A program made the position numbers and the translations under genes. The notes under the pieces were generated by a model. The model made no database searches. It was given only the letters and a program-made list of their open reading frames with translations, and was not told where the DNA came from. Below are positions 16,900 through 26,080 of a stretch of DNA of 64,000 bases, one piece after another (positions within the stretch are counted from its first letter, which is position 1; each line of letters begins with the position of its first letter). The DNA comes from Microbulbifer flavimaris (GTDB lineage: Bacteria > Pseudomonadota > Gammaproteobacteria > Pseudomonadales > Cellvibrionaceae), in the NCBI RefSeq assembly GCF_001641755.2, contig NZ_LRFG02000003.1, positions 124,001 to 188,000 on the forward strand, given 5' to 3'.

Positions 16900-18822
16900 A
16901 TGAAACAGCAACAAGTAAAAGAGTGGACCTGCGAAGACTCTGCGGAGCTTTACGGCATCCGCAATTGGGGTGCAGGGTATTTTGACCTGAGCGCGGACGG
17001 TGACATCACCGTCAACGTAAAGAACAGCGCCGGCCAGACAAACGCCGTATCGTTGATGGATATCGCCAGCGGCGCCATGGAGCGCGGACTGGGCATGCCC
17101 CTGCTACTGCGGATCGAAAACCTGCTGGATGCCCAGGTGTCACTGCTGAACCAGTCTTTTGCCCGCGCCATCGAACAGTGCAATTACCGCAATGTTTTTC
17201 GCGGCGTATTCCCCATCAAGGTGAATCAGCAGTGCCAGGTAATCGAGGAGATCGCCAGGGCCGGCAATCCTTTCAGTCACGGCCTGGAAGCCGGCAGCAA
17301 GGCTGAATTGATTACCGCGCTGTCCACGCTGGAGAACACCGACTCCCTGATCGTCTGTAACGGCTACAAGGACGAGGAATTTATCAACCTCGGCCTGCAG
17401 GCCCAGCGTCTGGGCGTTCAGGTCTTCTTTGTCGTCGAGACACCATCGGAAGTGGCCACCATCATCCAGTGCGCCGAGCGTGAGCAGGTGCGCCCCAATA
17501 TCGGTGTACGGATCAAGCTGGCCTCCAAGGTGGGCGGCTACTGGAACGCCACCAGTGGCGACCGCAGTATCTTTGGTCTCGGCAGCAACGACCTGATCGC
17601 GATGGTGGACGAACTCCGCCGCCATGACATGCTCGACTGCCTGAAACTGTTGCACTACCACCTGGGCTCGCAGGTGCCCAATATCCGCGATATCCGTACC
17701 GGCGTCCTCGAGGCCTGCCGCTATTACGCCGACCTGGTGGAAGAGGGTGCGGCCATGGGCTACCTCGATCTGGGTGGCGGCCTGGCAGTGGATTACGATG
17801 GCTCCAAGACCAACGATACCCACAGCCGCAACTACTCCCTAGACGAATATTGTGTCGACGTGGTCGAGGCCATTATGGGCACGCTGGACAGCGAGGGCGT
17901 CGAGCATCCGGTGATCATCACCGAGTCCGGCCGGGCCACGGTGGCTTATTCCTCTGTGCTGCTGTTCGATATCCTCGACACCACACGCTACGAACCGGTG
18001 GCCATCGACACCAACAAAATCGGTGAAGATGATCACGCGATGCTGCGTTATCTGAAAGAGGCTGTGGATGGTGTCGATGCAGACAACCTGCAGGAGAGCT
18101 ACAACGATGCACTCTACTACCGGGACGAAATCCGTTCCCTGTACCTGCATGGCCAGGTAAGCCTGCGGGAACGTGCCAACGCCGAAAACCTGTTTCTGCA
18201 TGGCGCGCAGAAAATTCGCGCCCTGCTCGATGAAGTCGATGAGGTCCCGGCTGACCTCGAGTCGCTGCCGGAAGCACTGTCGGATATCTATTACGGCAAC
18301 TTCAGCCTGTTCCAGTCCCTGCCCGATATCTGGGCGATAGACCAGGTGTTTCCGCTGGTACCCATTCACCGGCACCAGGAGGCACCAACCCGGTCCGCAA
18401 TCATTGCCGACATCACCTGTGACTGTGACGGCAAGATCGATCGGTTTATCGGTCGACAGGAAGAGCAGCGCACCCTGTCACTACATGAATTGCGCGAAAA
18501 CGAGGATTACATTCTGGGCGCCTTCCTGATCGGTGCCTACCAGGAGACACTGGGCGATCTGCACAACCTGTTCGGGGACACCAATGTGGTCAGCGTGCGC
18601 ATTGATGAAGACGGCGGTTTCGATTACAGCCGCGAAATTCACGGCGACAGCATTTCCGACGTGCTCAGTTACGTGGAATACCGGCCGCAGGACATGTTCG
18701 AGCGTTTCCGCAAGCTGGCCGAGAGAGCAGTAAAAGAGGGTCGTATCAGCCCCCAGCAACGCAAGCAGATTCTGCATACCTACACCGCCAGCATGAGTGG
18801 CTACACCTACTTCGAAAAATAG
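16900..18822 (+). CDS. speA: Biosynthetic arginine decarboxylase
   Basis: PLP-dependent fold-III decarboxylase converting L-arginine to agmatine, the entry to putrescine synthesis. The 640-aa length is typical of SpeA. Lys107 in FPIKVNQQ is the Schiff-base lysine; GLEAGSKAEL, LHYHLGSQ, GGGLAVDYDGS and the C-terminal GYTYFEK tail match the family. TGAGG precedes the ATG. It heads a same-strand block with two carboxynorspermidine enzymes and agmatinase, which together take arginine to putrescine and on to triamines. Confidence 0.97.
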   Translation: MKQQQVKEWTCEDSAELYGIRNWGAGYFDLSADGDITVNVKNSAGQTNAVSLMDIASGAMERGLGMPLLLRIENLLDAQVSLLNQSFARAIEQCNYRNVFRGVFPIKVNQQCQVIEEIARAGNPFSHGLEAGSKAELITALSTLENTDSLIVCNGYKDEEFINLGLQAQRLGVQVFFVVETPSEVATIIQCAEREQVRPNIGVRIKLASKVGGYWNATSGDRSIFGLGSNDLIAMVDELRRHDMLDCLKLLHYHLGSQVPNIRDIRTGVLEACRYYADLVEEGAAMGYLDLGGGLAVDYDGSKTNDTHSRNYSLDEYCVDVVEAIMGTLDSEGVEHPVIITESGRATVAYSSVLLFDILDTTRYEPVAIDTNKIGEDDHAMLRYLKEAVDGVDADNLQESYNDALYYRDEIRSLYLHGQVSLRERANAENLFLHGAQKIRALLDEVDEVPADLESLPEALSDIYYGNFSLFQSLPDIWAIDQVFPLVPIHRHQEAPTRSAIIADITCDCDGKIDRFIGRQEEQRTLSLHELRENEDYILGAFLIGAYQETLGDLHNLFGDTNVVSVRIDEDGGFDYSREIHGDSISDVLSYVEYRPQDMFERFRKLAERAVKEGRISPQQRKQILHTYTASMSGYTYFEK

Positions 18823-18898
18823 CGTTCAGCATGGGTCACGCTCCGTGCCCGACAGATTGCTGACTGCGGGCGACAGCGAAAATTAGTGGAGGATTTTC

Positions 18899-20092
18899 AT
18901 GGCTAGAGTACTGATCATCGGCGCCGGAGGTGTCGGCCAGGTGGTTGCGCATAAATGCGCCCAAGTGGAGGACGTATTTGAGCACATCACCCTGGCGAGC
19001 CGCACCAAGAGCAAGTGCGACAAGATTGCTGAGATGTTGCCGCGCAAGATCGATACCGCCGAAGTAGATGCGGACAATGTGCCGGAGCTGGTCAAGCTGA
19101 TCAAAAAGGTCAGGCCGGATATGGTCATTAACGTTGCCCTGCCCTACCAGGACCTGCACATCATGGATGCCTGCCTGGAGACCGGCGTGCATTACCTGGA
19201 CACGGCCAATTACGAACCGCCGGAAGAGGCCAAGTTCGAGTACAAGTGGCAATGGGCCTATCAGGATAAATTCGAGAAGGCCGGGTTGATGGCGTTGCTC
19301 GGCAGCGGTTTTGACCCCGGAGTGACCAGCGTTTTCACCGCCCATGCCAACAAGCATCATTTTGACCGGATGAAGACGCTGGACATTCTCGACTGCAATG
19401 CCGGTGATCACGGCCTGCCATTCGCCACCAACTTCAACCCGGAAATCAATATTCGCGAGATCACCGCAAACGGTCGCTACTGGGAGAACGGGCAGTGGGT
19501 CACCACCAAGCCGCTGGAATACAAACGGGTATTTGATTTTCCCGAGGGCATTGGCGAAAAGGACATTTACCTGCTCTACCACGAGGAACTGGAGTCACTG
19601 TCGAAGCACTTTCCGGACCTGGAGCGGGCGCGCTTCTGGATGACGTTTTCCGCCAACTACCTCAAGCACCTGGAAGTGCTGCAGAATGTGGGCATGACCA
19701 GCATCGAACCGGTGGACTTCCAGGGCCAGGAGATTGTGCCCATTCAATTCCTCAAGGCGTTGCTGCCGGACCCCGCGAGTCTCGGCCCCCTTACCCAGGG
19801 CAAAACGTGTATCGGCAATATCATTCGCGGAATCAAGGATGGCAAGGACAAGATCTACTACGTCTACAACATCTGCGATCATCAGGAGTGTTACCGGGAA
19901 GTGAAGTCCCAGGCTATTTCCTACACCACCGGAGTGCCCGCGATGATCGGCGCCAAGATGATGCTGGAAGGCAAGTGGATGAAGCCCGGCGTGTGGAACC
20001 TGGAGCAACTGGATCCGGATCCCTTTATGGCCGACCTGAATCGCTACGGCCTGCCCTGGCAGGAAACCTGGCTGGATGAGCCCTTCCAGTAA
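18899..20092 (+). CDS. Carboxynorspermidine synthase (dehydrogenase)
   Basis: A saccharopine-dehydrogenase-fold NADPH enzyme that reductively condenses aspartate semialdehyde with putrescine or 1,3-diaminopropane to carboxyspermidine or carboxynorspermidine. The 397-aa protein starts with a Rossmann GAGGVGQVV motif. GSGFDPGVTSVFTAHA, VNVALPYQDL-like (INVALPYQD) and FNPEINIREIT are characteristic of this clade rather than of lysine-pathway enzymes. GGAGG lies 7 nt before the ATG. Pairing with the decarboxylase downstream makes the assignment firm. Confidence 0.93.
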   Translation: MARVLIIGAGGVGQVVAHKCAQVEDVFEHITLASRTKSKCDKIAEMLPRKIDTAEVDADNVPELVKLIKKVRPDMVINVALPYQDLHIMDACLETGVHYLDTANYEPPEEAKFEYKWQWAYQDKFEKAGLMALLGSGFDPGVTSVFTAHANKHHFDRMKTLDILDCNAGDHGLPFATNFNPEINIREITANGRYWENGQWVTTKPLEYKRVFDFPEGIGEKDIYLLYHEELESLSKHFPDLERARFWMTFSANYLKHLEVLQNVGMTSIEPVDFQGQEIVPIQFLKALLPDPASLGPLTQGKTCIGNIIRGIKDGKDKIYYVYNICDHQECYREVKSQAISYTTGVPAMIGAKMMLEGKWMKPGVWNLEQLDPDPFMADLNRYGLPWQETWLDEPFQ

Positions 20093-20169
20093 ACGCCCCC
20101 ATTACCTTTTTACCCGGCGTGCGGGCCCTGGCGCCCGCGGCCTGATCGATTGGGAATAAGAACGACTCT

Positions 20170-21363
20170 ATGGACCTGACGCCCCGCAAAGACTACTTCG
20201 GCGAGTTCGATCCGTCCCGCGTGCCATCCCCCTGCTTCGTCGTGGACGAGGTGGCATTGCGGGACAATCTCACCGTGCTGGCGGATGTCCAGCGACGCAG
20301 TGGCGCCAAGGTGCTCACGGCACTGAAGGCTTTCTCCATGTTCAGTGTCGGCCCCATTGTGGCCGAGTACCTGTCCGGTGCCTGTTCCAGCGGCCTGCAC
20401 GAGGCAAAACTGGCGTACGAGGAGTACGGCGGCAGCGACCTGGGCAAGGAGGTACACGTCTTCAGCGCGGGCTACAAAGAGGACGAGCTGCGGGAACTGC
20501 TCACTTTCGCACACCATGTGATCTTCAATTCTTTTTCCCAGTGGCACCGTTATAAGTCATTGTGCCTGCAGGCTCAGCAGCAGCGACCGGAATTACGTTT
20601 CGGCCTGCGTATCAACCCGGAGCATTCAGAGGGGCACACCGCACTTTATGATCCCTGCGCGCCCTGTTCCCGCCTGGGGATCGTGCGCTCGCTGTTCGAG
20701 GGCGAGGACCTCACCGGCATCAGTGGCCTTCACTTCCACACGCTGTGCGAGCAGGACTTCGAGCCACTGGCTCGCACCATCTCCGCAGTGGAAGAAAAGT
20801 TCGGCGACCTGATTCCGCAGATGGAGTGGATTAACTTCGGTGGTGGCCACCACATTACCCGCCGTGACTACCAGGTGGACCGCCTGGTGGATGCGGTGCG
20901 CGCGTTTTCCGAGCGCCACGGTGTGCAGGTCTACCTGGAGCCGGGTGAGGCCGTGGCCCTGTTCGCCGGCATCCTGGTGAGCGAGGTGGTGGATATTGCC
21001 TGGAACGGGCAGAGCCAGGCGATTCTTGACGCTTCCGCCACCTGCCACATGCCGGACGTGCTGGAGATGCCCTACCGCCCCGAAATTACTGGCGCAGCCC
21101 GGCCCGGTGAGCTGCCACACGATTACCGCCTCGGCGGGCAAAGCTGCCTCGCCGGCGACAGTATCGGGGAATACAGTTTTCCCGAACCGTTAAAGGTGGG
21201 CGACCGGCTGGTGTTCGAGGAAATGGCCTACTACACCATGGTCAAGACCAACACCTTTAATGGCATTCCGCTACCGGCCATTGCCCTGTGGAATTCCGAT
21301 ACCGATGAACTGCGCCTGGTGCGGGAGTTCGGCTACGAAGACTTCAAGAACCGGCTGTCCTGA
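20170..21363 (+). CDS. nspC: Carboxynorspermidine/carboxyspermidine decarboxylase
   Basis: A PLP-dependent alanine-racemase-fold decarboxylase that converts carboxy(nor)spermidine to (nor)spermidine. The 397-aa protein has Lys53 in LTALKAFSMF as the Schiff-base residue. HFHTLCEQ, NFGGGHHITR, YLEPGEAV and GQSCLAGDS match NspC; the Cys in the last motif is the second-subunit active-site residue of the fold. It follows its biosynthetic partner by 77 bp and precedes agmatinase by 36 bp, all on one strand. Confidence 0.95.
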   Translation: MDLTPRKDYFGEFDPSRVPSPCFVVDEVALRDNLTVLADVQRRSGAKVLTALKAFSMFSVGPIVAEYLSGACSSGLHEAKLAYEEYGGSDLGKEVHVFSAGYKEDELRELLTFAHHVIFNSFSQWHRYKSLCLQAQQQRPELRFGLRINPEHSEGHTALYDPCAPCSRLGIVRSLFEGEDLTGISGLHFHTLCEQDFEPLARTISAVEEKFGDLIPQMEWINFGGGHHITRRDYQVDRLVDAVRAFSERHGVQVYLEPGEAVALFAGILVSEVVDIAWNGQSQAILDASATCHMPDVLEMPYRPEITGAARPGELPHDYRLGGQSCLAGDSIGEYSFPEPLKVGDRLVFEEMAYYTMVKTNTFNGIPLPAIALWNSDTDELRLVREFGYEDFKNRLS

Positions 21364-21399
21364 CAGCGGTTGCAGCGTTTCAGCACAAGAAGGTCACAG

Positions 21400-22299
21400 A
21401 TGCTCTCTGAAAACGATTTTCCGATTTTTCTCGGCTCCGAGATCGAGCAACCCAAGCCCGAGGATGCCCTGTTCCATATCCTGCCGATCCCCTACGAGGA
21501 GACGGTGTCTTATGGCGGCGGGACAGGCCGGGGCCCGGCAGCGATCCTCGAGGCCTCCTGGCAGCTGGAGACTTTCGACAATTTTTCTTCCCCCTGCGAC
21601 CTGGGCATCTATACCCGCTCCCCCGTCAATGTCTCCGGTGGGCCGGAGCAGGTGATGGACAATATCGCCAGCGCCACCCGGGAAATTCTCGAGGCCGGCA
21701 AGATGCCGGTGGGCATTGGCGGCGAGCACTCCGTCACCTGGGGCGTGATCAAGGGGTACCTGGATGCCGGCATAGAGGACTTCGGCGTCGTGCAGATTGA
21801 TGCCCACGCCGACCTGCGCGACCGCTACGAAGGCCAGAAACACAGCCATGCCAGCGTGATGCGCCTGGTCGTGGAAGCCGGTATCCCACTGTTCCAGCTG
21901 GGGATTCGCGCCTACTGCGAGGAGGAGATGGGCGCCCGTGACAAGTACGGCGTTCATTACCTGGACGCCCACGAACTGGTGCCCACCAACGTGCAGAGCG
22001 TGGAGCTGCCGGAGGATTTCCCCAGCAAGGTGTTCTTTACACTGGATGTGGACGGCATTGACCCCTCGGTCTTCCCCTCTACCGGCACGCCGGTGCCCGG
22101 CGGCCTCGGCTGGTATCAGACCCTGAACCTATTCGAGTCGGTGGCCCGGCAGCGGCAGGTCATCGGCTTCGACCTGCTGGAGTTTGCGCCCATCGAGGGC
22201 TTCCACGCCTATGATTTTGCCGCCGCTCAGCTGCTCTACAAACTCATGGGGATAGTGCAGCGCAATAGCGAGGTCCAAAAGATGGCTCAACACGGGTAG
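21400..22299 (+). CDS. speB: Agmatinase
   Basis: A binuclear-manganese ureohydrolase that hydrolyses agmatine to putrescine and urea. The 299-aa protein shows the metal-ligand motifs GGEHSVTWG, QIDAHADLRDRYEG and TLDVDGIDPSVFPSTGTP. Family members can also be guanidinobutyrases or related enzymes, but position after speA strongly favours agmatine. The start at 21400 has AGAAGG 6 nt upstream; an in-frame ATG ten codons earlier overlaps no ribosome-binding site. Last enzyme of the polyamine block. Confidence 0.94.
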   Translation: MLSENDFPIFLGSEIEQPKPEDALFHILPIPYEETVSYGGGTGRGPAAILEASWQLETFDNFSSPCDLGIYTRSPVNVSGGPEQVMDNIASATREILEAGKMPVGIGGEHSVTWGVIKGYLDAGIEDFGVVQIDAHADLRDRYEGQKHSHASVMRLVVEAGIPLFQLGIRAYCEEEMGARDKYGVHYLDAHELVPTNVQSVELPEDFPSKVFFTLDVDGIDPSVFPSTGTPVPGGLGWYQTLNLFESVARQRQVIGFDLLEFAPIEGFHAYDFAAAQLLYKLMGIVQRNSEVQKMAQHG

Positions 22300-22353
22300 A
22301 CCTGCCGGTTCACACTTCTTAACCGGCAGGCGTGGCGCAGGCCCCCTCGAACG

Positions 22354-22368
22354 GGTTAAAATTTAACC
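22354..22368. promoter_or_regulatory. Perfect 15-bp AT-rich palindrome upstream of the second DUF6515 gene
   Basis: GGTTAAA-A-TTTAACC is a perfect inverted repeat around one central base, 31 bp before the start codon and 54 bp after speB. It shares its AT-rich TTAAA/TTTAA core with the repeats upstream of speA. Candidate operator. Confidence 0.35.
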
Positions 22369-22398
22369 AATGTGAGTAACCGCTCCGCTGGAGAAGTT

Positions 22399-23055
22399 GT
22401 GAAGATCTTGAGATTCCTCATCGGCGCCGCAGGGCTGCTGGCCTTGGGCGCCTTTGCTTTCGCCCCGCCGGCGGACGCCCGCACTGCGGCCCTGGAACGG
22501 CACGGCGGGCACCATCACCACTGGAAGCACCATCACTGGAAGCGCCACCATCATGGACCGCGGTTCCGGGGACCGCGTATTTCCGTCGGCTTTACCGTCC
22601 CGGTTTTACCCCGCGGCTACCTGAGCCTCGCCGTCGGTGGACGGCCCTATTACTTCCACAGCGGCCACTTCTATCGCCACGGCCCTGCTGGCTACGTGGT
22701 GGTATCCGCCCCTCTGGGTGCTTCCGTCGTCTCCCTGCCAGCCAGTGCCGTGCAGGTACAGATCGGCGGTGCGGTCTTCTACCAGTATGCGAATGCTTAC
22801 TATCAGTGGCACCCGGCTCGCCGGGCCTACGTAGTGGTGCCTCCCCCCGCCGGAGCCGTTGCTGTTCCCGCCGCCGCAGCCACACCCACCAGCCCTGGCA
22901 CTTCGCCTTACAGTCCCGGTCAGGTGCTGGACAGCCTGCCAGCCGGCTACACGGCAGAGGTCATCAATGGGGTGCAGTATTACCGCTATGGCAACGACTA
23001 CTTCATGCCCACACAGAGAGATGGGCGCGAGGTCTACGTGGTGGTACAGATCTGA
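22399..23055 (+). CDS. Secreted DUF6515-type protein with His-rich N-terminus
   Basis: A 218-aa exported protein. After the signal peptide (cleavage near ADART) a short His/Trp/Lys cluster (HGGHHHHWKHHHWKRHHH) is followed by the same aromatic module found at 15842-16588: RGYLSLAVGGRPYYFHSGHFY, APLGASVVSLPASAVQV and GGAVFYQYANAYYQW, then a Pro/Ala linker and one more Y-Y repeat (VQYYRYGNDYF). Start is GTG at 22399 with GGAGAAG upstream, giving a clean signal peptide; a GTG nine codons earlier is also open. The His cluster suggests metal binding. Function unknown. Confidence 0.75.
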   Translation: MKILRFLIGAAGLLALGAFAFAPPADARTAALERHGGHHHHWKHHHWKRHHHGPRFRGPRISVGFTVPVLPRGYLSLAVGGRPYYFHSGHFYRHGPAGYVVVSAPLGASVVSLPASAVQVQIGGAVFYQYANAYYQWHPARRAYVVVPPPAGAVAVPAAAATPTSPGTSPYSPGQVLDSLPAGYTAEVINGVQYYRYGNDYFMPTQRDGREVYVVVQI

Positions 23056-23068
23056 CCCAGCGCCAGGT

Positions 23069-23105
23069 AAAAAAAGGGGCGGACCACTTGGTCCGCCCCT
23101 TTTTT
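23069..23105. terminator. Bidirectional terminator between DUF6515 gene and dnaB
   Basis: A7, then perfect stem GGGGCGGACCA / TGGTCCGCCCC, then T6. The A-run and T-run make it functional for both convergent genes. Confidence 0.93.
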
Positions 23106-23133
23106 ATCCCCGACGAAAAGACTGCGGGGCTGC

Positions 23134-24576
23134 TCAATCGCCCTGGTAGTACTCCGGCGCCAGGTTATCGAAGCGGGTGAACTTGCCGACAAACGCCGCC
23201 CGGCAGGTGCCGATTTCGCCGTTACGCTGCTTGCCGATGATCAGCTCGGCCATCCCCTTGTCCGGGCTGTCCTCGTTGTAATACTCGTCGCGATAGATAA
23301 ACAGGATCACGTCGGCGTCCTGCTCGATGGCACCGGATTCCCGCAGGTCCGAGTTCATCGGCCGCTTGTTGGGGCGCTGCTCTACCCCCCGGTTCAACTG
23401 CGACAGGGCAATGACCGGGCAGCTGTATTCCTTGGCAAGGCCCTTCAGGGAGCGGGAAATCTCGGAGATCTCCTGGGTCCGTCCCTCGGTGGCGCCCTTC
23501 ACCTGCATCAGCTGCAGGTAATCGAGCATGATCAGTGCCGGCATGCTCTTGGCCTCGGCCTCTTCCCGGGTCATCTTCGGGTTTTCCCGCATCAGCTTGT
23601 TGGTGTGATCGCGCACGGTGCGCTTGGTGCGCGCCCGCACTTCGCTGGGGGAGAGGGCCGGCGTGTCGTCGATGTACAGGGCCCGGCCCTTCATCTTCTG
23701 CACGGCACTGGAAAGCTTCGGCCAATCGTCCTCCTGCAACTTACCGTTGCGGATACGGCCCTGGTCGATACGGCCAATTGAGGACAGCATCCGCATCACC
23801 AGCGCATCAGAGGGCATCTCCATACTGAACACCAGGGTCGGGTTGTCCTGGGACAGCATGGCGTGCTCGATAAAGTTGAGTGCCAGGGCGGTCTTACCCA
23901 TGGAGGGGCGCGCGGCGAGGACGATCAGTTCGCCTGGCTGCCAGCCGGAAGTGCGCTGATCGAGCTCCGTGAGGCCGGTACCGAGGCCGGTGATATCACC
24001 CTCGGTCTTGAAGAGCTCATCGATGCGCTCAACGGTCTGCTTGAGCAGGGTATCGACGCCGACAAAACCGCCATCTTTGGCCCGCCCCTCGGCGATCTCG
24101 GCGACGCGGCGCTCCGCCATCTGCAGCAGGTCCGTCGAGGCCAGGCCACCGGGATTGAAGCTGGTGCGGCTGATCTCACCGGCAGCGGCGATCAGCTGGC
24201 GCAACATCGAGCGCTCGCGCACGATCTTGGCGTAGGCGACGATATTCGCCGCGGAAGGGGTATTCTCGGCCAGTTCGGCCAGGTAGGCGGGACCGCCCAC
24301 CTCGGCCAGCAGGTCGCGGCTGGCCAACGCCTCGGCCAGGGTCACGATATCGAGCGGCTGCTCGCCATCCCCCAGCTGCGTCATCACCGCAAAGATCTTG
24401 CGGTGGCTGGCGACGAAAAAGTCCTGCTCGCCGAGCTGCTCCGCCACACTGTCGATGCGGCTGGAATCCAGCATCAAGCCACCGAGGACAGACTGCTCCG
24501 CCTCTACCGAGTGTGGCAGTGGCGAGGTGTCGTCGGTTTGCAGCTCTTCTTCTGCTACGGCGTACTCGTCGTTCAT
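23134..24576 (-). CDS. dnaB: Replicative DNA helicase
   Basis: Hexameric 5'-3' helicase of the replication fork. The N-terminal domain begins PHSVEAEQSVLGGLML; the RecA-like domain carries Walker A ARPSMGKTAL (Lys228), Walker B LIMLDYLQLM and the R-finger-proximal ALSQLNRGVEQR. Length is 480 aa from the ATG at 24576; a TTG six codons upstream is also in frame. The order rpsF-rpsR-(membrane protein)-rplI-dnaB is common in Gammaproteobacteria. A strong hairpin separates it from rplI. Confidence 0.97.
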   Translation of the reverse strand: MNDEYAVAEEELQTDDTSPLPHSVEAEQSVLGGLMLDSSRIDSVAEQLGEQDFFVASHRKIFAVMTQLGDGEQPLDIVTLAEALASRDLLAEVGGPAYLAELAENTPSAANIVAYAKIVRERSMLRQLIAAAGEISRTSFNPGGLASTDLLQMAERRVAEIAEGRAKDGGFVGVDTLLKQTVERIDELFKTEGDITGLGTGLTELDQRTSGWQPGELIVLAARPSMGKTALALNFIEHAMLSQDNPTLVFSMEMPSDALVMRMLSSIGRIDQGRIRNGKLQEDDWPKLSSAVQKMKGRALYIDDTPALSPSEVRARTKRTVRDHTNKLMRENPKMTREEAEAKSMPALIMLDYLQLMQVKGATEGRTQEISEISRSLKGLAKEYSCPVIALSQLNRGVEQRPNKRPMNSDLRESGAIEQDADVILFIYRDEYYNEDSPDKGMAELIIGKQRNGEIGTCRAAFVGKFTRFDNLAPEYYQGD

Positions 24577-24599
24577 CGTTGTTCCGGCTACCAAAACAG

Positions 24600-24636
24600 A
24601 TCGGGCGCTGGACCCATGGGGAATCCAGCGCCCGAT
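24600..24636 (-). terminator. Perfect 13-bp hairpin between rplI and dnaB
   Basis: ATCGGGCGCTGGA pairs with TCCAGCGCCCGAT around an 11-nt loop, 24 bp upstream of the dnaB start. The downstream sequence CTGTTTTGG is only weakly T-rich, so it may be a leaky terminator or attenuator that lowers dnaB expression relative to the ribosomal genes. Confidence 0.6.
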
Positions 24637-24718
24637 TGTAGCGCGACTAGCGGGGAATTGGGGCCATTCGGGCGAGACTTATCCGGCTCGCCGCGGCCCC
24701 AATCCTGCAGTGAGGCGC

Positions 24719-25165
24719 TTATTCGGCTTCGACGACTACCTTCACGGTAGCGACGACGTCGGCGTGCAGCTGCAGGTCGATGTCGTACTCGCCCACTTCA
24801 CGCAGAGTGCCTTCCGGCAGGTTGACTTCAGCCTTGGCCACTTCAACGCCGGCTGCGGTGATCGCTTCAGCGATATCGCGGGCGCCGATAGAACCGAACA
24901 GTTTGCCCTCGTCACCGGCATTGGCGGCGATGGTGACAACTACGTCGGACAGTTTCTCGGCACGGCTCTCGGCCTCGGCCACCTTGGCTGCAGCGGCAGC
25001 TTCCAGTTCAGCGCGCTTGGCTTCGAACTCGGCGATGTTGGCTGCGGTCGCTGCAACGGCCTTGCCGGAGGGCAGCAGGAAGTTGCGGCCAAAACCGGCT
25101 TTCACTTCAACGCGGTCACCCACGTTGCCCAGTTTACCTACTTTGTCGAGCAGAATGACTTCCAT
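24719..25165 (-). CDS. rplI: 50S ribosomal protein L9
   Basis: bL9 of the large subunit. 148 aa; the N-terminal rRNA-binding domain [32 protein letters not shown] is canonical, followed by the Ala/Glu-rich connecting helix and a C-terminal domain ([16 protein letters not shown]). Located between the DUF2232-like membrane protein and dnaB in the rpsF operon. Confidence 0.98.
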   Translation of the reverse strand: MEVILLDKVGKLGNVGDRVEVKAGFGRNFLLPSGKAVAATAANIAEFEAKRAELEAAAAAKVAEAESRAEKLSDVVVTIAANAGDEGKLFGSIGARDIAEAITAAGVEVAKAEVNLPEGTLREVGEYDIDLQLHADVVATVKVVVEAE

Positions 25166-25201
25166 CTCGGTGTCCTCAATTTCAGTTGTGTGCGCTCGCT
25201 G

Positions 25202-26035
25202 CTACTTGTTGGTGGCGCGAGCGCGAATATCTATCCAGCTATCTATCAGTGCCAGGCCACACAGGAAGCCTGCCAGCGGCAATGCCGCGATCAACAGGGC
25301 GATGTACAGGGCCACCAGTGGACCCCTGCCCCAGCCGCGGATGGCAACCATCCAGTGGATCAGGGCACTACCCGCCACCACCATCGGGAAGGCAAACACC
25401 GCACCCCAGAAAGCGAAGTCCTGGGTCAACAGACAGTATACCCAGACCAGCATTCCCACCGCGGCCAGCGGCAACGGCATGCGCAGCTGATGAAACTCCT
25501 GACGGAAACCGCCGGGGTTGTACAGCATTGCCTGCCACCAGCGGCCCACCACCAGTGCCAGGGTCGCGGTAATCGCCGACACCCAGCTCAGGTAGCCCGT
25601 GGCCATCGGCTCACTGGCAAATACCTGCTGCAGTTGCTCCGCCTGGGCGCCGCCGGACTCTTCCGCCGCGACCAGCAGGCTCTGCAACAGGCCACCACTG
25701 AAGTGGGCCGTCAGCACAATGCCGATGGCAGCCACCGCAGTGGTGATGACCAGTGCCTGCGTCCAGGAGCGGCTGCTCCGCAGTGCCACAGCGCCGCAGA
25801 AAACTGCAGCGAGGTGACTGACCGCAAGCCCGGTCATCAGCGGCGACATATAGCCGCTCATGCCTGCGGCGATCACCGGCAACAGGGCCCAGGCCAGTAC
25901 CATCAGGCCCTCGCTGCTGCCGCGGCGCAGACTGACCAGCGCCAGCGCAGCCGGGCTGATCAGCGGGATACCCACCATTGTGATGAGCACCGCGCGTACA
26001 CGCCCGCGCATGATGAATTCTGCCAGGGCGCGCAC
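25202..26035 (-). CDS. Polytopic membrane protein of the rpsR-rplI locus (DUF2232-like)
   Basis: A 277-aa integral membrane protein with about seven to eight hydrophobic helices. A membrane protein sits at this position between rpsR and rplI in Pseudomonas and relatives (YybS/DUF2232-like, from memory); function unknown. The frame opens at a GTG (26035); an ATG eight codons later (26011) is an alternative and neither has a strong Shine-Dalgarno. The gene is 45 bp after rpsR and 36 bp before rplI. Confidence 0.75.
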   Translation of the reverse strand: MRALAEFIMRGRVRAVLITMVGIPLISPAALALVSLRRGSSEGLMVLAWALLPVIAAGMSGYMSPLMTGLAVSHLAAVFCGAVALRSSRSWTQALVITTAVAAIGIVLTAHFSGGLLQSLLVAAEESGGAQAEQLQQVFASEPMATGYLSWVSAITATLALVVGRWWQAMLYNPGGFRQEFHQLRMPLPLAAVGMLVWVYCLLTQDFAFWGAVFAFPMVVAGSALIHWMVAIRGWGRGPLVALYIALLIAALPLAGFLCGLALIDSWIDIRARATNK

Positions 26036-26080
26036 GACTAGATAGCTTCTCTAATAACTCGTTTAAGCAACGGAAGCCGC

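Noticed and set aside
24398..26041. 547-codon open frame on the + strand
   Set aside because: Runs antisense through dnaB 5' end, rplI and the membrane-protein gene; crossing several real genes makes it a shadow frame.
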